Part shown: positions 1-6,497 of the stretch, one piece after another
How positions within the stretch are numbered: the stretch's first letter is position 1
Layout of the letters: every line of letters begins with the position of its first letter
Origin: Flavobacteriia bacterium
GTDB lineage: Bacteria; Bacteroidota; Bacteroidia; Flavobacteriales_D; Crocinitomicaceae
DNA length: 7,610 bases
NCBI GenBank assembly: GCA_009925805.1
Contig: RFQF01000097.1
Coordinates: 1-7,610 of the forward strand
Direction of reading: 5' to 3'
Notes under the pieces: generated by a model
What the model saw: the letters and a program-made list of their open reading frames with translations, nothing else
Databases searched by the model: none
What the model was told of the DNA's origin: nothing
Position numbers and translations under genes: made by a program

Positions 1-757
1 TGAAATGTTTTTCAACCGCACAACAATTGTAGAGTCCGACTGCACCTAAAACCGTTAGCGATCCATGGGTATGGTCGGACAGTCCCATTGGCACATCAGG
101 CCAACGCTGAGCATAGGTTTCTAAAACTTTTAAATTGATGTATTTAAAGCGATTAAGCTTTTGCTCACGTGTCTCATTGATCTTGGCAGTATACTCGGTG
201 TTACACTGCATGAGTAATACCTGCGCTTTATTTTTTAAGGCTACGGCCATGGCACCTTCGACTTCCGCCATGGTCGAAGCACCGGTAGCAATTAAGACGG
301 GAATATTTTCCGCACACATGGCAGCAATTTCTTCATGCCAGGTAATATCTCCCGAACCCACTTTGTAGGCACAAACATGGGGCGCCACAGCCCGCACTAA
401 TTCGAGAGAATATGGTGATGTAAAATAGTGTAGACCTAACTTTTCTGCCAGTTCTCTTAATTCAATCGTCCACTCCAAGGGAATGGAGGCGGCTTTATAA
501 GAATCAAACACCGACTGCTTCCAGCCAGATTGGTGAGTTTTTACTGTCGATAAATTTTTGAAACCATAATCCGAGACAATAGTCTCGGCAGAAAAATTTT
601 GCATTTTTACCGCATCTACACGCGACTCAGCACAGGCGTGAATTAATTCTTTCGCTTGGCTAAGTGAGCCGCAGTGATTGGAGGCAACATCTGCAATAAA
701 ATAAACTGGGTAATCGGGCCCTACTTTTTTTTGTTTTATTTGTATAAATGGGTTCAT
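1..757 (-). CDS. neuB: NeuB/PseI-family nonulosonic acid synthase, N-terminal 252 aa (partial at window edge)
   Basis: The reading frame is open from an ATG at 757-755 to the left edge of the window, so only the first 252 residues are visible. It belongs to the family that condenses phosphoenolpyruvate with an N-acetylated hexose to make nine-carbon acids (sialic, pseudaminic or legionaminic acid) in the cytoplasm. Visible TIM-barrel motifs are ADVASNH (22-28), VKMQNF (50-55), YKVGSGDI (131-138), ATGAS (157-161), MQCNTEYTA (183-191), GLSDHT (225-230) and EKHF (249-252). Family members are about 340-350 residues, so the end of the barrel and the C-terminal antifreeze-like (SAF) domain should lie beyond the window. 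The SDYGFKNL segment near residue 63 resembles a bacterial subgroup often annotated simply as N-acetylneuraminate synthase. The start lies 2 nt after the stop of the upstream dehydrogenase, which suggests translational coupling. Family is confident; the exact sugar (NeuB, LegI or PseI) cannot be decided. Confidence 0.92.
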   Translation of the reverse strand, partial: MNPFIQIKQKKVGPDYPVYFIADVASNHCGSLSQAKELIHACAESRVDAVKMQNFSAETIVSDYGFKNLSTVKTHQSGWKQSVFDSYKAASIPLEWTIELRELAEKLGLHYFTSPYSLELVRAVAPHVCAYKVGSGDITWHEEIAAMCAENIPVLIATGASTMAEVEGAMAVALKNKAQVLLMQCNTEYTAKINETREQKLNRFKYINLKVLETYAQRWPDVPMGLSDHTHGSLTVLGAVGLYNCCAVEKHF

Positions 758-759
758 GA

Positions 760-1632
760 TTAATTCTTTATTAAAAGACTTAGGTGGGGTTCCTGCACTA
801 AAGCCGCAAGGGTCTGCGCCTCAGTTTGGCACCATTGATTCGCGGTCGCCTGGTGTAGTCGATTACAACTGAGTGATAAATTTACTTTTCGTTCACCATC
901 AGCTTGTACTCCCGATTCTGCGTAACCAAAAGTTTTGGCGACTGCTTGTAAAAAATCTATTTCTTCGCTTTGATCAACCGTGCCTAAATGAAAGATTCCA
1001 CGGGCAGTAGGTTTGTTAATTAATTGCACCACCGCTTGAGCAAAAATTTCGTCGTACAGACGATTTTGTTTAATCCCACGGCTCACTTTAACCACCTGTG
1101 AATCTTTAAGTTTAGTTAAGAAAGCTTCATTGCGTGAAGGTTTCCACGGTGACCAACCTTGAATGGATGAAAATCTCAGCGCCAGCCAATCGTCATTAGG
1201 GTGAATGTCTTTAAGGTAATCCTCACACGCGCCCTTAAACTGGCCATAGGGCGTAATACTTTTGGCCGGTAAATCTTCGGTTAAAATTTGGTTAAAATCG
1301 TAACCATCTAAAGCCAAAGCCGAAGAAGCATAAACGTATCGAACTCCCTCCTTAAAACACTCGGTCGCTACTTGCCGATGAATTTCTAAGCCCGCCGCAT
1401 CTTCACCCCGTAATAAATTAATGACCGTCGAATAATTATTCTGTTTTAGGATTTTTTTGAAATCGTCGCTCGACTGGGCGAATTCAAAATCAGCATGGCT
1501 TTTTTGGATAGACTTCAGATTTTGCGAAGTCGTGGTACCCAAGATAACCGCTTGAGCATGATTCTTTAAAATCGCCTCAGTTAACCTAAACCCAATCCAA
1601 GAGCGGGCACCTAGTATTAAAACTGGTGACAT
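760..1632 (-). CDS. RmlD-like NAD(P)-dependent sugar-nucleotide epimerase/dehydrogenase (extended SDR)
   Basis: This 290-residue protein looks like an extended short-chain dehydrogenase/reductase acting on a nucleotide-linked or free sugar in the cytoplasm. The N-terminus holds a glycine-rich dinucleotide-binding turn, LILGARSWIG (residues 5-14). A serine-rich strand YASSALAL (101-108) and the YGQFK pair Y129/K133 match the SDR catalytic Ser and YxxxK. The C-terminal half, with RFSSIQGW near 153-160 and GIFHLG near 212-217, is typical of dTDP-4-dehydrorhamnose reductase-like proteins. The glycine motif is less regular than in classical GxxGxxG enzymes. It starts 1 nt after the stop of the PseB-like gene and ends 2 nt before the NeuB-like start, so it is very likely a step in the same nonulosonic acid pathway. 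It could instead be a reductase or epimerase that diversifies the sugar. The specific substrate is not known. Confidence 0.82.
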   Translation of the reverse strand: MSPVLILGARSWIGFRLTEAILKNHAQAVILGTTTSQNLKSIQKSHADFEFAQSSDDFKKILKQNNYSTVINLLRGEDAAGLEIHRQVATECFKEGVRYVYASSALALDGYDFNQILTEDLPAKSITPYGQFKGACEDYLKDIHPNDDWLALRFSSIQGWSPWKPSRNEAFLTKLKDSQVVKVSRGIKQNRLYDEIFAQAVVQLINKPTARGIFHLGTVDQSEEIDFLQAVAKTFGYAESGVQADGERKVNLSLSCNRLHQATANQWCQTEAQTLAALVQEPHLSLLIKN

Positions 1633-1633
1633 C

Positions 1634-2644
1634 TTAGGGCTTAAAGGTCGGATCTACGTGCTGCACGATTAATTCGCGAATTTCTGCAACGCTCAACCAC
1701 TCATGGTTGGTCCCTGAATTATAAACAAAGCCCTGAGCTACTAATTTAGCTCCAGTCTGCGCACAATACTCCTCGGTAGTATAGCGATGTCCTTGTGGGA
1801 GAATTGCGTAATAAGTTCCGAGATCGACAGTCGTAAATGAGTCAGAAGCCGTAATCATTTCTTCGTGGATTTTTTCTCCAGGTCGTATACCAATAATGGG
1901 TTTTTCGCATTCCGGACCTATGGCCTCAGCCACATCGGTAATATGATAGGATGGGATTTTCGGTACAAAAATTTCTCCACCCCAAGCGTGCTCCAGCGCA
2001 TGCATGACCATGTCTACGCCTTCTTGCAGCGATATGTTGAAGCGCGTCATTTCTGCTACGGTTATCGGCAAAATGCCGTCTTGTTGCTTGCGTTTAATAA
2101 AAAACGGTATCACCGAACCGTTCGATCCCATCACATTGCCGTAGCGCACCACGGAAAATTTGATATCCCGCTTGCCCCGTATGTTGTTGGCGGCCACAAA
2201 CAATTTATCCGAAGTAAGTTTTGTCGCACCGTACAAGTTGATGGGCGCACAGGCCTTGTCGGTGGAAAGCGCCACCACATCCTTTACCTTGGAGTTGAGC
2301 GCTGCTTTGATCACATTTTCAGCGCCGCCTACATTGGTTTTTACGCATTCGTCGGGATTGTATTCTGCAATGTGCACATGCTTCATCGCCGCGGCATGAA
2401 TTACACTGTCGATGCCTTGAAAGGCGCGCTCCAGCCGCTCATAATCCCGCACGTCACCAATAAAATAGCGGATTTGCGGGTATTTGGCCACAGGAAATTC
2501 CTGTTCCATTTCGAATTGCTTTTGCTCGTCCCGTGAATAAATCACCAGACGTTTTACCTCTGGGTATTGTGCTAAAATATGGCGCGTCAAGGCCTTTCCC
2601 AAAGAACCGGTGCCTCCGGTGATTAAAATCGAGCGGTCGTTCAT
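1634..2644 (-). CDS. pseB: UDP-N-acetylglucosamine 4,6-dehydratase (PseB/FlaA1-type)
   Basis: This 336-residue protein closely fits PseB, the cytoplasmic NADP-dependent dehydratase that converts UDP-GlcNAc to a UDP-4-keto-6-deoxy-HexNAc (with C5 inversion in true PseB), the first step of pseudaminic acid synthesis. Visible features are GGTGSLG (residues 10-16), the phrase FIGDVRDYERL (61-71), HAAAMKHVHIAEYNP (84-98), LSTDKA (126-131), NLYGATK with Y138 and K142, VRYGNVMGSNGSVIPFF near 167-183, and GEIFVPKIPS followed by GIRPGEKIHEEM. D129, K130 and Y138 correspond to the catalytic Asp-Lys-Tyr set described for Helicobacter PseB. Length is normal for the family. The start is ATG at 2644, 98 nt after the glycosyltransferase stop, and the next gene follows after 1 nt. 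A C5-retaining dehydratase of the legionaminic type cannot be fully excluded. Confidence 0.93.
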   Translation of the reverse strand: MNDRSILITGGTGSLGKALTRHILAQYPEVKRLVIYSRDEQKQFEMEQEFPVAKYPQIRYFIGDVRDYERLERAFQGIDSVIHAAAMKHVHIAEYNPDECVKTNVGGAENVIKAALNSKVKDVVALSTDKACAPINLYGATKLTSDKLFVAANNIRGKRDIKFSVVRYGNVMGSNGSVIPFFIKRKQQDGILPITVAEMTRFNISLQEGVDMVMHALEHAWGGEIFVPKIPSYHITDVAEAIGPECEKPIIGIRPGEKIHEEMITASDSFTTVDLGTYYAILPQGHRYTTEEYCAQTGAKLVAQGFVYNSGTNHEWLSVAEIRELIVQHVDPTFKP

Positions 2645-2649
2645 AAGGT

Positions 2650-2657
2650 CAAAGGTA
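2650..2657 (-). promoter_or_regulatory. Possible Bacteroidota -7 element (TACCTTTG) just upstream of pseB
   Basis: On the minus strand the octamer TACCTTTG matches the Bacteroidota -7 consensus TAnnTTTG. It ends 5 nt before the pseB ATG, so transcription would begin almost at the start codon and give a leaderless or near-leaderless message. No clear -33 TTG/TTTG is seen at the usual 17-23 nt spacing. The 98-nt gap after the glycosyltransferase is large compared with the 1-2 nt gaps downstream, which makes a separate promoter here reasonable but unproven. Confidence 0.3.
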
Positions 2658-2742
2658 GCTAAAAACCATGGAATTTTCAGGCTATAGCCCCTGATGGAAG
2701 GAGGTTTGGTTCTTGAATGGTCGCCGTGTATGGGTATGGAGC

Positions 2743-3663
2743 CTACCTGCCTTCATGCTTATAGAGCAGCCCTCGGGTTACCCAGAAACGAAAGAAAAGG
2801 ATCATGTTGCCCTTGGCGAATTGACCTCGAAAGGCAAAAACAAACCAAAGTGCTGTGCTGCCTAGCCATTTTATTTTTTCAGAAAATAAGCGCTTAAGGT
2901 ACGCTAATCGACCTTCGTTTTTACTGCGCAAGCGCTCACTAATACCTGTCCCCAAGGCTTGTTTCCGGATGAATTCAAAGGTGGTGCGTTCCAAAGGCAC
3001 ACAATGGTAGACCATCGCCTGCGGCACATAACGCACCGGTATGCCGGCTTGGTAAATACGGTTGAATAGGTCTTTTTCTTCGCCGCCATACATTCTTTTG
3101 CCTATGCGGCCCAATTCCACATTGAACATTCCTATTTGCTGAAAAATTTGGGTACGAAATGCCATGTTCGAACCTCTCGGGTAGTCTTTTTCAAAGACAA
3201 ATGGCTCCAAACCTTTGTCAAAATAACCCAACAAGGAGTTCAAGTAGTTGTTTTCCCAATTAGGTTTAATTTCCTCATAATGAAGATGAATGGGACCACC
3301 AACGGCGCCGCAATCCGGGTATTGCGTAAATGCTTCCACCAAGGATTCCAGATAATTCGGTGCAATGAAGGCGTCGTCGTCCAAGAAGGTAATGAGCGGC
3401 GCTTGGGCTTCTTGAATCGATCGGTTTCGGGCATGGGAAAGACCTTGGTTGGTCTCCAAGAAATAATGGCAGGAAAACGAAGGTTGAGCAGCGGAAAATT
3501 GTGCGAAAAGTTCTTTTGTATTTCCCGGTGAATTGTTATCGATCAACAGGATTTCAAATCGTTCCGATGCCAAGGTTTGCGCCACAATCGATGAAAACAA
3601 CTGCGGAAGGTATTTTTCCCGGTTGTAGGTACAAATAGCAACGGATATTTCTATGGAGTTCAA
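2743..3663 (-). CDS. Family 2 glycosyltransferase
   Basis: This 306-residue GT-A-fold glycosyltransferase transfers a sugar from a nucleotide donor, probably during surface polysaccharide or protein glycan assembly at the cytoplasmic face of the membrane. The N-terminus VAICTYNREKYLPQLFSSI (residues 8-26) and ILLIDNNS (38-45) are the donor-binding strands. FLDDDAF (93-99) is the metal-binding DxD motif, RGSNMAFR (163-170) is a family-typical acceptor-side loop, and GGEEKDLFNRI (193-203) carries the acidic general-base region. The C-terminal 40 residues contain hydrophobic stretches (about 266-300) flanked by Lys/Arg that may associate with the membrane. The only available start is a TTG at 3663-3661: one codon (GCG) separates it from the in-frame TAA of alaS, and no ATG occurs until about residue 167. 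The DxD core and length are normal. The sugar and acceptor are unknown; nearby nonulosonic acid genes suggest the same glycan. Confidence 0.9.
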   Translation of the reverse strand: MNSIEISVAICTYNREKYLPQLFSSIVAQTLASERFEILLIDNNSPGNTKELFAQFSAAQPSFSCHYFLETNQGLSHARNRSIQEAQAPLITFLDDDAFIAPNYLESLVEAFTQYPDCGAVGGPIHLHYEEIKPNWENNYLNSLLGYFDKGLEPFVFEKDYPRGSNMAFRTQIFQQIGMFNVELGRIGKRMYGGEEKDLFNRIYQAGIPVRYVPQAMVYHCVPLERTTFEFIRKQALGTGISERLRSKNEGRLAYLKRLFSEKIKWLGSTALWFVFAFRGQFAKGNMILFFRFWVTRGLLYKHEGR

Positions 3664-3666
3664 CGC

Positions 3667-5571
3667 TTAGAGCTTTTGTTTCAAGGTGTGCAATGCTTCT
3701 TGCAGTCCCGAGGGATTTTTGCCACCTGCTGTGGCGAAGAAGGGTTGTCCGCCACCGCCACCTTGTATTAACGGCGCAACTTCGCGAATCCATTGGGTAG
3801 CATTCCATCCCTTGCTATCGATCAAACTTTCATCAATCATCACGCTCAAGCCGCATTTTTCGCCTTCCACGTTTCCAATGATTCCCACGAACGGTTGAAT
3901 TTCCCCTTTGAGCTGAAATAATATATCTTTTACGGAATGGCTGTCCAAAGTCAACTGAACGCAAAGCACTTGCATTCCATCGATGGTTTCCAATTTGGAC
4001 TTTAGGTCTTTTTTCAGGGATTTGTTTCGCTCTTGGACCAAGCTTTCCATTTCCTTGTGCAAGGATTGATTTTGATCTACCAAATCCTGGATGCTTTTCA
4101 AAATGTCTTTCGGGTTTTTGAATTGAGCCCGGATGTTCCCCAAGATGGCGGTTTCCTCTTTGTAGAATTGCTCCGCAGCTCTTCCTGTGATCATCTCAAT
4201 CCGCCGAATCCCAGCTGCCACGGCGGCCTCCGATTGGATTTTGATTAGGCCAATTTCTCCCGTGTTGTGCACATGGGTACCTCCGCACAATTCCAAGGAT
4301 GCGCCGAATTCTATCACCCGAACCGTTTCGCCGTATTTTTCACCAAACAAGGCCATAGCACCCATAGCTTGGGCCTCAGCCAATGGGGTATCTCGGTGTT
4401 CTTTTAATGCGATATTGGCGGCAATTTGCTGTTCCACGAGATCCGTAATTCGCTGCATTTCATCGTCGCTTACTTTCGCGAAATGTGAAAAATCAAACCG
4501 CAAATAATCTGGACTGACCAAGGATCCTTTTTGTTCCACGTGCGTGCCAAGTACTTGGCGCAAGGCATGATGCAACAAATGGGTAGCGCTGTGGTTTTTA
4601 CGGATATTATTTCGACGCTGGGCATCGACCTGCGCTGTCATTGCGTCCTCCAAAGCTTCCGGAAGGGTTTCACACAAATGGACAATCAGGTTATTCTCTT
4701 TTTTCACGTCAAAGATCCGAGTTTTGTGACCGCTGGCATCCACCAACCAACCGGTGTCGCCGACTTGTCCGCCGCTTTCGGCGTAGAAAGGGGTGATATC
4801 CAAAACGATTTGGTAAAATGCACGGTTTTTTTGGCTCACCTTTCGGTAGCGAATCACCTTGGCCGTGCTGTGCAGGCTATCGTACCCCACAAAAGCGGTA
4901 GGGACTTCATCGTGCACGGACTGCCAGTCGTCGGCAGTAATTCCGGTAGCTGCCCGTGAGCGTTCTTTTTGTTGCGACAATTCTGCATGAAAGCCGGCCT
5001 CATCGACAGAAAAACCGTTCTCCCGTGCCATGAGCTCAATTAAATCGAGTGGAAAGCCGTAGGTATCATAAAGTTCAAAGACCGAGGCGCCTTCAAGGTG
5101 CATGGTTCCCGCATTTTTCGAGCTTTCCATGAGCAGGTCCATGCGTTTGATTCCTTGTTCTAAGGTTCGGAAAAAACTTATTTCCTCTTCGCGGATGACT
5201 TTTACGATCAAGGCCTCCTGGGTGATCAATTCTCCGTAGGCCATTCCCATTTGTGCGATCAATACCGGCGCGAGCTGGCAAAGGAATGGCTCGTTGAGTT
5301 CTAAGGTTTGGTATCCATAGCGAACCGCTCTGCGCAGAATCCTTCGGATGACGTAACCTGCCCCAGTGTTCGAAGGCAATTGGCCATCGGCGATGGAAAA
5401 GGCAATCGCGCGAATATGGTCGGCAACGACGCGCAGGGCGATGTCTATTGATTCCTCGCGGCCATAGGCTTTTCCGGAAAGTTGCACCATGTGTTGGATG
5501 AGCGCTGGCCAAGCGTTCCAAGCCCATGCCCGTGTCGACGTGGGTGGCGGGAAGTGGCACCAAACTGCCAT
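3667..5571 (-). CDS. alaS: AlaRS C-terminal fragment: tRNA-recognition, editing and C-Ala domains
   Basis: The open frame begins at an ATG at 5571, but its first 23 residues are the catalytic-domain DNA read out of frame. True AlaRS sequence starts at about LIQHMVQLSGKAYG, and an internal ATG at 5490 lies close to the junction. ADGQLPSNTGAGYVIRRI (about 61-78) and ELYDTYGFPLDL (166-177) are the helical tRNA-recognition domain that reads the G3:U70 pair in known AlaRS. HSATH (327-331) and CGGTH (429-433) give the zinc-binding HxxxH and CxxxH of the editing domain that clears mischarged Ser/Gly. A charged helical coiled-coil segment (about 495-525) leads to the C-Ala domain, with a GGGGGQPFFATAGGK glycine-rich end. 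No lesion is seen inside this part. It ends in TAA at 3669-3667, in the same frame as the downstream glycosyltransferase. Confidence 0.88.
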   Translation of the reverse strand: MAVWCHFPPPTSTRAWAWNAWPALIQHMVQLSGKAYGREESIDIALRVVADHIRAIAFSIADGQLPSNTGAGYVIRRILRRAVRYGYQTLELNEPFLCQLAPVLIAQMGMAYGELITQEALIVKVIREEEISFFRTLEQGIKRMDLLMESSKNAGTMHLEGASVFELYDTYGFPLDLIELMARENGFSVDEAGFHAELSQQKERSRAATGITADDWQSVHDEVPTAFVGYDSLHSTAKVIRYRKVSQKNRAFYQIVLDITPFYAESGGQVGDTGWLVDASGHKTRIFDVKKENNLIVHLCETLPEALEDAMTAQVDAQRRNNIRKNHSATHLLHHALRQVLGTHVEQKGSLVSPDYLRFDFSHFAKVSDDEMQRITDLVEQQIAANIALKEHRDTPLAEAQAMGAMALFGEKYGETVRVIEFGASLELCGGTHVHNTGEIGLIKIQSEAAVAAGIRRIEMITGRAAEQFYKEETAILGNIRAQFKNPKDILKSIQDLVDQNQSLHKEMESLVQERNKSLKKDLKSKLETIDGMQVLCVQLTLDSHSVKDILFQLKGEIQPFVGIIGNVEGEKCGLSVMIDESLIDSKGWNATQWIREVAPLIQGGGGGQPFFATAGGKNPSGLQEALHTLKQKL

Positions 5572-6235
5572 TCGCCTTACGGTTGAATTGCATGAACACC
5601 AGGTTCCAAATCTCGATGACCTGTGGATGGTCCTTGTTTACAAGCGAAGCTCCGGGAATGTTTAATTTTTCTTCGGTGCTTCTTAAATCTACGTGTATTT
5701 CTGTGCACGGACCGCAGGGTCCTGTATCGCCCATTTCCCAAAAATTGTCCTTTTTAGAAGCAAGTAGTATGTGATCTGGATGAACTAAGGATTTCCATAT
5801 AGCAATCGATTCATCGTCTTGTGGTACCTTATCTGTTTCGTCTCCTTCGAATACAGTAACATATAAATCTTGAGGATTCAGCTTGTAGACTTCAGTCAAA
5901 AGCTCCCAGGCCCATTCGATGGCTTCTTGTTTGAAATAATCACCGAAGGACCAATTCCCTAACATTTCAAACAAGGTATGATGATAGGTGTCAACCCCCA
6001 CTTCTTCGAGGTCATTGTGTTTTCCTGAAACGCGTAAGCATTTTTGCGAATTGGCAATACGCTTTACAGGCGAGGATTCATTCCCTAAAAAGTAATCTTT
6101 GAATTGATTCATCCCTGCATTGGTAAACAACAGGGTAGGGTCGTTTTTAATTACTAATGGCGCCGAAGGAACAATTTTATGTCCTTTCTGCTCGAAAAAG
6201 TCAAAATAACGTTGGCGTATTTCAGAAACGGTCAT
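5093..6235 (-). CDS. alaS: AlaRS N-terminal fragment: class II catalytic domain, then out-of-frame tail
   Basis: This frame starts at ATG 6235 and encodes the aminoacylation domain that activates alanine with ATP and charges tRNA-Ala. Motif 1 lies around FTNAGMNQFKDYFLG (residues 37-51). The motif 2 region covers SQKCLRVSGKHNDLEEVG and the HTLFEMLGNWSFGDYFK stretch that follows. FWEMGDTGPCGPCTEIH is the usual AlaRS substrate-site segment, and HVDTGMGLERLA (about 232-243) is motif 3. Homology to AlaRS stops at residue 243 or 244. The remaining 136 or so residues, rich in Arg, Pro and Gly, are the real AlaRS sequence read in the wrong frame and resemble no protein domain. A TACCTTTGC element lies 18 nt upstream of the start. 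As a free-standing protein it would lack tRNA recognition and editing. Confidence 0.88.
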   Translation of the reverse strand: MTVSEIRQRYFDFFEQKGHKIVPSAPLVIKNDPTLLFTNAGMNQFKDYFLGNESSPVKRIANSQKCLRVSGKHNDLEEVGVDTYHHTLFEMLGNWSFGDYFKQEAIEWAWELLTEVYKLNPQDLYVTVFEGDETDKVPQDDESIAIWKSLVHPDHILLASKKDNFWEMGDTGPCGPCTEIHVDLRSTEEKLNIPGASLVNKDHPQVIEIWNLVFMQFNRKANGSLVPLPATHVDTGMGLERLASAHPTHGATFRKSLWPRGINRHRPARRCRPYSRDCLFHRRWPIAFEHWGRLRHPKDSAQSGSLWIPNLRTQRAIPLPARAGIDRTNGNGLRRIDHPGGLDRKSHPRRGNKFFPNLRTRNQTHGPAHGKLEKCGNHAP

Positions 6236-6253
6236 GGATTGACGAATTAAGGC

Positions 6254-6262
6254 GCAAAGGTA
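6254..6262 (-). promoter_or_regulatory. Probable Bacteroidota -7 element (TACCTTTGC) of alaS
   Basis: On the minus strand TACCTTTGC fits the Bacteroidota -7 consensus TAnnTTTG, often followed by C. It lies 18 nt upstream of the alaS ATG, giving a short leader if it is used. The region upstream is A/T-rich, but no good TTG at -33 is seen at the expected spacing, so the call rests on the -7 element and position alone. No Shine-Dalgarno sequence precedes the ATG, which is usual in this phylum. Confidence 0.45.
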
Positions 6263-6360
6263 AGATTCATTGATAAAATTCGAGTTAAAATTATGAAAAT
6301 AGCTTCGTATTCTCGATAGGACATTTTTTGTGGGGTTGGTGGGATGTGCTGCTTATTTAC

Positions 6361-6404
6361 CGCACCCTTCGATACGTCCGCCGCGGCGGACTACTCAGGG
6401 TGCG
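6361..6404 (-). repeat. REP-like imperfect palindrome, copy 1
   Basis: This 44-nt element pairs CGCACCC (6361-6367) with GGGTGCG (6398-6404) and contains the perfect inner palindrome GTCCGCCG/CGGCGGAC (6376-6391). Read on the minus strand it has arms CCCTGAGTAGTCC and GGACGTATCGAAGGG around an 8-nt GC-rich centre. Both arms recur exactly at 7544-7574 on the plus strand. The arms are not perfectly complementary (GAGTA faces GTATCGA), giving an internal loop or bulge like many REP elements. It is non-coding and probably a dispersed intergenic repeat. Confidence 0.8.
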
Positions 6405-6407
6405 TTG

Positions 6408-6460
6408 TCCCTCCTCACAAGAGGGAAGCGTTTCCCTCTTGGAAGGGGGATTAAGAGGGA
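6408..6460 (+). repeat. Cluster of alternately complementary segments (competing hairpins)
   Basis: The strongest stem pairs CAAGAGGGAA (6418-6427) with TTCCCTCTTG (6432-6441), 10 perfect pairs around a 4-nt loop. The segment AAGAGGGA occurs twice, at 6419-6426 and 6453-6460, on either side of TCCCTCTT (6433-6440), which can pair with either copy. An additional TCCCTC at 6408-6413 can pair with the first copy. The stems are therefore mutually exclusive. No U-tract follows, so it is not a standard intrinsic terminator. Together with the adjacent palindrome it may form one compound intergenic repeat. Confidence 0.65.
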
Positions 6461-6468
6461 TGACTGTG

Positions 6469-6497
6469 ACGAGTATCAGACTTCGTTGAAGTCTCGT
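6469..6497 (+). repeat. Small inverted repeat (AGACTTC/GAAGTCT)
   Basis: AGACTTC (6478-6484) and GAAGTCT (6488-6494) form a 7-bp stem with a 3-nt loop, extended at the base by ACG (6469-6471) and CGT (6495-6497) across a bulge. An A-tract, not a T-tract, follows on the plus strand, and on the minus strand the T-tract precedes the stem, so it does not look like an intrinsic terminator in either direction. It could be an operator or part of the neighbouring repeat cluster. Confidence 0.45.

Larger units (their letters stand above)
3667..6235 (-). pseudogene. alaS: alaS, alanine--tRNA ligase, interrupted by a frame-breaking internal deletion (as written)
   Basis: The two parts together make a nearly complete AlaRS. 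The catalytic N-terminal 243 residues are in one frame and about 611 residues of tRNA-recognition, editing and C-Ala domains are in another. Joined, they total about 854 residues against roughly 870-880 in Bacteroidota enzymes. At the junction (about 5500-5510) the frame changes, and the conserved segment that normally follows GMGLERLA and contains an SNYDTDVF-like motif is absent. Compared with E. coli AlaRS as remembered, about 47 nt (3n+2) are missing, which explains both the missing residues and the frame change. alaS is normally essential and single-copy, so an assembly or sequencing error is a serious alternative to a real lesion. The two open frames are described separately. Confidence 0.75.

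Noticed and set aside
1865..2536. A 223-residue open frame on the plus strand opposite pseB
   Set aside because: It lies fully antisense to a strongly supported dehydratase, has no recognisable domain, and its composition follows from the pseB codons.
2672..2696. Palindrome GGCTATAGCC in the gap between the glycosyltransferase and pseB
   Set aside because: It is a short isolated 10-nt palindrome with no loop and no repeated copy in the window; an operator cannot be supported.
4033..4959. Several 70-142-residue plus-strand frames opposite alaS
   Set aside because: They are antisense shadows of the AlaRS editing and tRNA-recognition domains, whose motifs are clear on the minus strand.
5485..5520. 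Programmed ribosomal frameshift in alaS
   Set aside because: There is no slippery heptamer at the junction, and a simple frameshift would not account for the missing conserved residues.
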